This document shows positions 58,048 to 64,000 of a stretch of 64,000 nucleotides of DNA, piece by piece (position 1 is the stretch's first letter; every line of letters starts with the position of its first letter). The translations under genes were made by a program, and so were the position numbers. The notes beneath the pieces were generated by a model. The model saw nothing but the letters and a program-made list of their open reading frames with translations, searched no databases and was not told where the DNA came from. The stretch comes from Melioribacter sp051488665 (GTDB taxonomy: Bacteria > Bacteroidota > Ignavibacteria > Ignavibacteriales > Melioribacteraceae), in the NCBI RefSeq assembly GCF_051488665.1, contig NZ_JBPSEG010000003.1, positions 310,001 to 374,000 on the forward strand, given 5' to 3'.

Positions 58048-61000
58048 CTATCTTTTGCTCAAAGGAATGGTAAAATAAAACTTGGCGCCTTTACCGAGTT
58101 CGCTTTCCACCCGGAGTTCGCCGCCGTTGTTTTCAATATGCTCTTTGCAAAGTAACAGTCCGAGTCCAGTGCCTTTTTCGCCCTGCGTTCCTCTTTGAGT
58201 ATAATTGACGTTCGGATCGAAAATTCTTTTCAGATCGTCGCCGCCTATTCCAATGCCGTTGTCCTCTACGCAAACTTCGAGATGACTGCCGTTCAGGTCT
58301 TTTGTTTTTACTGTAACGCTTCCTCCCGGATAGGAAAATTTAATTGCATTCGACAGCAGATTGAGAAGGACCGATTCAATTGCGGTTTTATCCGCGAATA
58401 CATATTTCTTACTGCCCGGTATAAATTCAATCTTTATTTCCTTTTGCCCTGCATAAGTTTGCAGCAAAGCGACAATATTATTTATCGATTCCGAAATGTC
58501 GAAATCCGTTTTCTGGTATTCGATTCTGCCGGTTTGAATGCGTGCCCACGCCAATAAGTTTTCGATCAGGTTATTTAAAAGAAGAGTTGAATTTTTAATC
58601 AGGTTTATCAGTTCGTCTATTTCGCCGTCTTTCAATTCTTTTCTGTTGTTCATCAGAAAATCGGCGGACGAGGCGATCGAATAGAGAGGATTTCTGAGGT
58701 CGTGAGAAATAATCGAAAAGAATTTATCCTTTGTTTTGTTAAGTTCTTCGAGTTTTTCAGCATATTCTTTTAATTCTTTCTGCACCGCTTCTTTAGCTTT
58801 AATTTCGTTCTTCAATTCTTCCGTGCGGATTTCGACGATTCTCTCGAGCAGTGCCGTTTGTTTTTCCTGCTTTTTGACGCGCAATTTTATAATAAGATAA
58901 ATCAAGCCGATCAATAGGAGCGGAGAGACAATCTTGAAATAAAGCGTTTGATAGACGGCAGGCGGAATATAGATATTAACTTTAGCTTCGTGATTTCCCC
59001 AAATGCCGTATTGATTTGCCGATGTAATTCTGAACGTATACTCGCCCGGTTCCAGATTATAATAAATGACGCTTCTACGGTTTTCCCACACGTTCCACTC
59101 GTTTTCGTAGCCTTCAAGTTTATATTTATATTTTATTTTTTCCGGTTTGCAGAAAGAAGGAGCGATAAAATCGAACCGAATGATCGACGTGCCGACGGGA
59201 GCTTTCATATTATCGGAAATTTCCGACGGTTCAAAATCGAAAAGCACCCTTCTGATTTTAACAGGCGGCACGTATTCGCTGTAATGCTGCGATTTGGGAT
59301 CGACCGACACGACGCCCTGAATCGTGGGAAACCAGATTTTTCCCGACGAATCGACTGCGACGGCGCCCTGCACTCCGCCGTTGCACTCATTGTTTTTCAT
59401 ACCGTCTTCCGAACCGAATTTTTCCGCATAAACCGACTTGATTCTACCGTCGGCTGCTCCGTTCAATTCGGATTTGCTCGCTCTGAAAATTCCGCCGTTT
59501 CCGCTCCCCCATATAAAACCATTGCCGTCTTCCGCAATAGCGTGCACCGCGTCTGTCGGCAAACCTTCTCTTCTCGTTATCTGTCGCACTATTCCGTTTT
59601 TAATTCTCAATATTCCTTTACCGCTCGTTGCAATCCATATTGTTCCCTCGTTATCATAAATAATATGCCGCACTAAGTTTGACGGGAATCCGTTAGATTC
59701 TTCGTAGTATTTGTAAACGCCGTCTTTATAAATAATGAATCCGTTTCCCGCAGTTCCGAGAAGCAGATTGCCGCTTTCGTCTTCGGTAATAAATCTGACG
59801 CGAAGCAGGGATGATTTTTCGTCAATCGATTTCCCAACAAGTTTCCCTCTCTCGTATAAGAATAATCCGCCGCCGTCCGTACCGACCCAAAGATTATTTT
59901 TTTTATCGACGTAGAGCGCATAAATTTGACTGCAATTGTCGCATTCTTCTTTTTTTATTTTTCCCGCTTTTCCGTTAACGTAAAAATAGAGTCCTTTGTT
60001 TGTGCCCATCCACAATGTATCGTTCCTTACCGCGTAAGTCTGTATCAATAAATCCGGGTCTGATTTATAAACATAATTGTATACTTGCCCGTCTACTATT
60101 CTTGTTATATTGTTGGAACGGGTGCTGACCCATACGCTTTTTTTGTCGGCTATAACGGACAATACAAAGTTTTCGGGCAAGCCTTCTTCTTTGGCATATG
60201 CAGTAAATCTGCCTTCGTGAATTTTATAAAGACCGTTGCTGTAAGTGCCCAGCCACAGATTGCCTTCCCGGTCGAAGAAAAGATCGATAATATTGTTATA
60301 ATTTGTCTGCGAAGATAATATAAAACTGTCGACGCGCCCTTTGTTCAATCTGTAAAGCCCGCTTTCGGCTCCGATATAAATTATACCGTCTTCGTCTTCA
60401 ATGAAATCGAGCGCCGAAAGCCGTTTCAATTTTTCTTTGCCTTCAAAATTCACCGGCTTTCCGTCTTTAATTAATTCAATGCCCGACTGGAACGTACCGA
60501 CCCACAATTGATTTTTGCTGTCCAGATAAACCGACCTGATAAAATTACTTGACAAACCGTGTTCTGCAGTAATGGCGCTGAATTTAACGCCGTTGAGGTC
60601 GTACTCTGCTACATTAACTCCGCCCGTGCGGGTCGCCAAATAGACCTTTCCTTTTTTATCGCCGGTAATTTTATAAATATAATCGTTTGTAAGCCCGTCG
60701 TTAACCGAGTAAGTTTTTACCGAATCGCCATCGATTATATTCAATCCGCTTGAGGTGCCCGCCCAGATTCTTCCGTATTCGTCTTCGAAAAGCGCTCTGA
60801 CTGAATTGTTAGAAAGACCCTTGCTTAAATCGTATAACTTAACTTCATTTTCGGAATATTTTAATAACCCTCCGAACGTGCCCGCCCAGAGAACGCCTTT
60901 TGAATCCTCCAGCATTGCAACGACAAGATTATTGTTCATCAAGCCGATATTCTCGGAGCTGAAGACTTCGAAACGAACGCCGTCGTATCTCACAAATCCT

Positions 61001-61215
61001 TCCTCGGTTCCGAACCAGAGAAATCCGTCTTTCGATTGCATAATTCCGTATACGGAATTCTGAGGAAGACCGTCTTTGTTTGTCCATTTTTCAATAACGT
61101 ATTGGCTGAACTTTTTGGAAGGGTCTAACGATTGACCTTCGATTGTACCAACGGCAAATAATACCGACGCCGTTATGGCTATCAAGCGATAATATTTAAG
61201 CAAGCTGTATTGCAT
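58048..61215 (-). CDS. Propeller-sensor histidine kinase
   Basis: 1055 residues: signal peptide; two seven-bladed propellers made of Reg_prop repeats (DGFLWFGTEEGFVRYDG, LWAGTFGGLLKYS and others, about 40-690); a Y_Y_Y domain; one membrane helix near 780; then the phospho-acceptor FSIISHDLRNPLYSIASSADFL and an HATPase with VEDNGIGIGGDDL and GTGLGLLLCKEHIENNGG. It lacks the receiver and AraC domains of the classical hybrid two-component proteins, so it needs a separate regulator, which is not beside it. Probably senses a carbohydrate or envelope cue. Confidence 0.92.
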   Translation of the reverse strand: MQYSLLKYYRLIAITASVLFAVGTIEGQSLDPSKKFSQYVIEKWTNKDGLPQNSVYGIMQSKDGFLWFGTEEGFVRYDGVRFEVFSSENIGLMNNNLVVAMLEDSKGVLWAGTFGGLLKYSENEVKLYDLSKGLSNNSVRALFEDEYGRIWAGTSSGLNIIDGDSVKTYSVNDGLTNDYIYKITGDKKGKVYLATRTGGVNVAEYDLNGVKFSAITAEHGLSSNFIRSVYLDSKNQLWVGTFQSGIELIKDGKPVNFEGKEKLKRLSALDFIEDEDGIIYIGAESGLYRLNKGRVDSFILSSQTNYNNIIDLFFDREGNLWLGTYSNGLYKIHEGRFTAYAKEEGLPENFVLSVIADKKSVWVSTRSNNITRIVDGQVYNYVYKSDPDLLIQTYAVRNDTLWMGTNKGLYFYVNGKAGKIKKEECDNCSQIYALYVDKKNNLWVGTDGGGLFLYERGKLVGKSIDEKSSLLRVRFITEDESGNLLLGTAGNGFIIYKDGVYKYYEESNGFPSNLVRHIIYDNEGTIWIATSGKGILRIKNGIVRQITRREGLPTDAVHAIAEDGNGFIWGSGNGGIFRASKSELNGAADGRIKSVYAEKFGSEDGMKNNECNGGVQGAVAVDSSGKIWFPTIQGVVSVDPKSQHYSEYVPPVKIRRVLFDFEPSEISDNMKAPVGTSIIRFDFIAPSFCKPEKIKYKYKLEGYENEWNVWENRRSVIYYNLEPGEYTFRITSANQYGIWGNHEAKVNIYIPPAVYQTLYFKIVSPLLLIGLIYLIIKLRVKKQEKQTALLERIVEIRTEELKNEIKAKEAVQKELKEYAEKLEELNKTKDKFFSIISHDLRNPLYSIASSADFLMNNRKELKDGEIDELINLIKNSTLLLNNLIENLLAWARIQTGRIEYQKTDFDISESINNIVALLQTYAGQKEIKIEFIPGSKKYVFADKTAIESVLLNLLSNAIKFSYPGGSVTVKTKDLNGSHLEVCVEDNGIGIGGDDLKRIFDPNVNYTQRGTQGEKGTGLGLLLCKEHIENNGGELRVESELGKGAKFYFTIPLSKR

Positions 61216-61380
61216 CTCTCTTCGTAATCCCTAAAAGCTATAAGCATTTCGTATCTCCTCACAAAACACAACCGTCGTGACATAACTGCAATTCATCCCG
61301 TATATTATCGATATAATATTTAAAAAGTTAAATCGGAACAAACCAATTCGCATAAATTTATTAATTTTGCACCAAAAAAA

Positions 61381-62019
61381 ATGTTGAAACAATACGGACA
61401 TATTATCTGGGATTGGAACGGGACGATTCTCGACGACGTCGATCTCGGGATTGAAATAATCAACCGCTTACTCGCCGAAAGGAACCTCCCGAATATTACG
61501 AAAGAAAAATATAAAAATATTTTCACCATTCCCGTCAAGGATTATTACGCTAAACTTGGTTTCGATTTCGAAAAAGAACCGTTCGAAACAGTAGGCAAAC
61601 TCTGGATAGAGGAATACGAAAGAAGAAAATACGAATGCTCCCTTTACGAAGGCGTACTCGACGTAATGGAACAAATCGGAAACAATTCATCGGAACAATC
61701 GATACTCTCCGCTTATTCACAGCGCACGCTCGAAGAGATGGCAAAACATTACGGCGTCGACAAATATTGCAGTCACATTGCCGGTCTCGACAATATTTAC
61801 GCAGCGGGCAAACTCCATCTCGGTTTGGAATTATTGAAAAAAATCGGAAACGGTAACGGCAAATTATTACTTATCGGCGACACGCTTCACGATTATGAAG
61901 TGGCAAAAGCAATGGGAGCCGATTGTGTTCTGCTTTCGACTGGTCACCAATCGAAAAACGTTTTGCAAACGGCGGGGATTAAAATTATAGACGATATCCG
62001 AGAACTTCTGAAAGATTAA
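61381..62019 (+). CDS. HAD-family phosphatase
   Basis: 212 residues: motif I WDWNGTILDDVD with Asp11 and Asn13 (DxN variant of DxD), motif II ILSAYSQRTLEE, and motif IV GDTLHDYEVAKAMGADCVLLSTGH. It resembles phosphoglycolate phosphatase-like hydrolases. The Asn in place of the second Asp occurs in some HAD members but may alter activity. It is convergent with the M23 gene; the stops overlap in TTAA. Confidence 0.85.
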   Translation: MLKQYGHIIWDWNGTILDDVDLGIEIINRLLAERNLPNITKEKYKNIFTIPVKDYYAKLGFDFEKEPFETVGKLWIEEYERRKYECSLYEGVLDVMEQIGNNSSEQSILSAYSQRTLEEMAKHYGVDKYCSHIAGLDNIYAAGKLHLGLELLKKIGNGNGKLLLIGDTLHDYEVAKAMGADCVLLSTGHQSKNVLQTAGIKIIDDIRELLKD

Positions 62020-62831
62020 TTTATTGTCGCGTCAAGAAGGCTCATCGGATCGATTCTATTTGAATACCATTGAACTCCCCAATGGAGATGCGGACCGGTA
62101 GAACGTCCGGTAGAACCGACTTCGCCAATGACGTCTCCTTTTTTCACTTTTTGTCCGTCGGTTACGTATAATTTATCAAGATGCAGATAAATTGAATTCA
62201 AGCCCAGTCCGTGGTCAATCAAAACAAAATTTCCGTTGAAGTAGAAATTTTTTCCCGCAAGGACGACAATTCCGTCGGCTGCGGCTTTGACGGGAGCGCC
62301 GCGTCCCACGCCCCCGATATCGATACCGTTATGCGGCTTTTTCGGAACTCCGTTCAAAATTCTCTGACTTCCGAAAACGCCCGTAATTCTGCCGCCTTCT
62401 ACCGGCATAATAAATCCGTCGACAAACATCATCGAATCGACCAGACCGATTTTTTTACGGGCTTCTTTCATAATTTCAGATTCCCGTTCTATCCTTTCCA
62501 TTTCCTCTTCGGGAGGATTCACATATCTGCTTTTTACTTTCAGCCGCTGGATTTTATACTTACGTTTTTTGACTGTCAATTTCTCGGTTTTTGCGCTTCC
62601 GTCTTTAAATATAATTTTCAATATTTTCGAGCCTTTCTCGTCCCTGTCGAAACCGATTACAAACCTGCCGTTTTTATCTACCGGGACCGGTTCGTTATCC
62701 AGATATACTTCGGAAATATTTTTGCCCCTTCCAATCATAACGGAACCCTGAAGCGGTTCGCCGGACAATTTGTATTCCTGAGCGTTACAAATTATTGTCA
62801 ACGTAAAAAAGATAAACAAGAAATATTTCAT
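62016..62831 (-). CDS. M23 family peptidoglycan endopeptidase-like protein
   Basis: 271 residues with a signal peptide. The C-terminal LytM domain has HNGIDIGGVGRGAPVKAAADG (His and Asp zinc ligands), FVLIDHGLGLNSIYLHLDKL and GPHLHWGVQW with HLH; all zinc ligands are seen, so it is probably active. The N-terminal ~130 residues form a beta-rich region with PVDKNGRFVIGFDRDEKG. The ATG at 62831 is chosen because GGAGAG is just before; the longer frame overlaps the neighbouring gene. It probably cuts peptide cross-links in murein. Confidence 0.9.
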   Translation of the reverse strand: MKYFLFIFFTLTIICNAQEYKLSGEPLQGSVMIGRGKNISEVYLDNEPVPVDKNGRFVIGFDRDEKGSKILKIIFKDGSAKTEKLTVKKRKYKIQRLKVKSRYVNPPEEEMERIERESEIMKEARKKIGLVDSMMFVDGFIMPVEGGRITGVFGSQRILNGVPKKPHNGIDIGGVGRGAPVKAAADGIVVLAGKNFYFNGNFVLIDHGLGLNSIYLHLDKLYVTDGQKVKKGDVIGEVGSTGRSTGPHLHWGVQWYSNRIDPMSLLDATIN

Positions 62832-62842
62832 ATTTACTCTCC

Positions 62843-64000
62843 TCAAAAGGCTGTCCAATAGACAGATAACTGAGTTGAAAAATATCTGTAGCTTGCGTCG
62901 TCTCTTGACGTGCTTCCCATTCCGATCCGGCCGCTGAGAGTAAGATTTTCAAAAGGACGATACAACGCTTCGAGATGCCCTTCGAGAGCAATAAATTTGC
63001 TAAAGGGAATATAACCGATTTTGCCGCCGAGTATCACGGTTAAATCTTTCTTTTTTTCAAGCTCGTTGTCGAGCCAGAAACTGTGCGATTCGAAATTCTG
63101 CGGCGAATAGTAATACTGCGATTTGAATTTATAATTCGTGTAATAATATTCGTATCCGAGCGCCAAATCGCTGTAGACATATTTACCGAGTCGTATCATC
63201 AAATCGTTGCCTTCGTTTATATCGGAAACGGAAATGTATTGAAACGACCCGCTGATTTTGAGTCCGTTCTTATGAATATAATATCCTCCGATACGATAGA
63301 GCGACGCGTAATATTCCTGATCGATCAGATACGGCGAATAAAGGATCAAAGCGCCGTCGGAATTCTGATAAGTAAACGAGACGGAAACCGTGTCTTTTAT
63401 TTCGAAATTTGCAAACGCTTCTTTTTCTTCCCGCTGTAATTTTCCCGCCGAATTAGTAACGCCGAAACCGGCTCCGGCATTAAAATACTTCGATATACGA
63501 ACCGTTATAAGCCCCTTCAAAGTTCTGTAAGTTCTCGCGCCCGCATAATCGTATGTGGAAATTATATCCGGGTCGAGAATTTGAGAATTTGAATTCAGCC
63601 GCGTTGTGCCGAATAAAAATCCGGCAGAGAGATAATTGTTGAAGCCCAGGTCGGCGCGAACTCCGAAAGTCGAAAGGCTAAAACTAATATTGTCCGAATA
63701 ATACTGAGAAAGAGGAGCAATGCCTACATAATACGGAAAAGTTTCGAGAATTGCGGCTATGCCCGTAATCGGCAGCCAGCCTTTCCGGAGTTCCACCATT
63801 GCGACTCTCGAAGAATCGAGGTCCCATGTTTCGAGCAGCATATTATAAATTTTACGCGCCGAATCGGGCTCGCCCAATTTCAGATAAGAATCGCCCAGAT
63901 ACAACTGAGCTTCGAAATCGGTCGAATCTTCTTCCACCAGCTCTTTGAATGCCCTGACGGCATTTACCGAATCGCCCATTGCATAATAAACTTTCGCACG
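62843..64000 (-). CDS. TPR and outer-membrane beta-barrel protein (cut by window edge)
   Basis: At least 385 residues in this window; the frame is open to the right edge (upstream codons read RAKVYYA), so the start is outside. The N-terminal part has TPR-like repeats, with AFKELVEEDSTDFEAQLYLGDSYLKLGEPDSARKIY. The remainder looks like a beta-barrel, rich in alternating Tyr/Ser/Gly strands, ending in Phe (YWTAF), a usual outer-membrane-protein end. Probably an envelope porin or an assembly factor; exact family unknown. It precedes the M23 gene by 11 bases. Confidence 0.72.
   Translation of the reverse strand, partial: RAKVYYAMGDSVNAVRAFKELVEEDSTDFEAQLYLGDSYLKLGEPDSARKIYNMLLETWDLDSSRVAMVELRKGWLPITGIAAILETFPYYVGIAPLSQYYSDNISFSLSTFGVRADLGFNNYLSAGFLFGTTRLNSNSQILDPDIISTYDYAGARTYRTLKGLITVRISKYFNAGAGFGVTNSAGKLQREEKEAFANFEIKDTVSVSFTYQNSDGALILYSPYLIDQEYYASLYRIGGYYIHKNGLKISGSFQYISVSDINEGNDLMIRLGKYVYSDLALGYEYYYTNYKFKSQYYYSPQNFESHSFWLDNELEKKKDLTVILGGKIGYIPFSKFIALEGHLEALYRPFENLTLSGRIGMGSTSRDDASYRYFSTQLSVYWTAF

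Overview
The window looks like a chromosomal segment of a Gram-negative bacterium of the Ignavibacteria/Chlorobi-Bacteroidota side of the tree, most like Melioribacter or a relative. This is an inference. It rests on the C-terminal type IX secretion (T9SS) signature of the pectin esterase (an NYPNPFNPET motif followed by a short Ig-like tail), the large propeller histidine kinase, the LytS/LytTR pairs, the AceE-type pyruvate dehydrogenase beside cytochrome bd, and a moderate GC content. No tRNA, rRNA, insertion sequence, prophage or CRISPR array was recognised.

Layout. 1-218 is the 3' end of a pyrimidine-nucleoside phosphorylase. 225-7415 (minus) is a six-gene operon: coiled-coil protein, two SGNH hydrolases, fatty-acyl-AMP ligase, acyl carrier protein and MBOAT. 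It mirrors the logic of the dlt operon. 7514-13433 holds DUF454, rmlA, cydAB and a lone sucC. 13437-17118 is a kinase with two response regulators. 17247-22938 carries YceI, a LolA-like protein, an ABC-2 exporter and an AmpG-type permease with a GlcNAc-kinase-like ATPase (probable cell-wall recycling). 23088-25777 has a lipoprotein, a YbaK deacylase and a SulP transporter. 25942-31731 is the complete pyruvate dehydrogenase complex, and 31855-32739 a CDF metal transporter.

32740-45425 is the centre of interest. After a short 52-bp-period repeat array comes a long leader and then a 15-gene plus-strand sulfur operon: DUF2061, cysH, cysD, cysN, cysG, sulfite reductase, TusA, Rrf2 regulator, cysK, sulfur carrier (hcyS), metY, hcyF, DsrE-like, TusA and JAMM protease (hcyD). 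It takes sulfate to sulfide and loads the sulfide on a carrier-protein thiocarboxylate for cysteine/homocysteine synthesis, the logic described for Wolinella succinogenes. The leader encodes two unannotated peptides. The first (33301-33393) has a Cys-Cys-Asn-Asn-Cys-Met-Met run and three mutually exclusive pairings ending in a perfect intrinsic terminator, as in classical transcription attenuation. The second (33481-33594) ends in Cys-Ala-Cys-Cys-Cys just before a hairpin that can mask the ribosome-binding site of the first structural gene. Together they suggest tandem sensing of cysteine and methionine supply by translation.

45495-64000 holds an orphan gene pair, a pectin-degradation locus (esterase plus secreted CE8 pectin esterase), a LytS/LytTR system with a second, degenerate kinase, a DNA glycosylase, a family 9 glycosyltransferase, DUF3108, a propeller histidine kinase, a HAD phosphatase, an M23 peptidase and a truncated TPR/beta-barrel protein at the right edge. 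Start codons were moved from the longest reading frame wherever an upstream overlap or a Shine-Dalgarno sequence argued for it.
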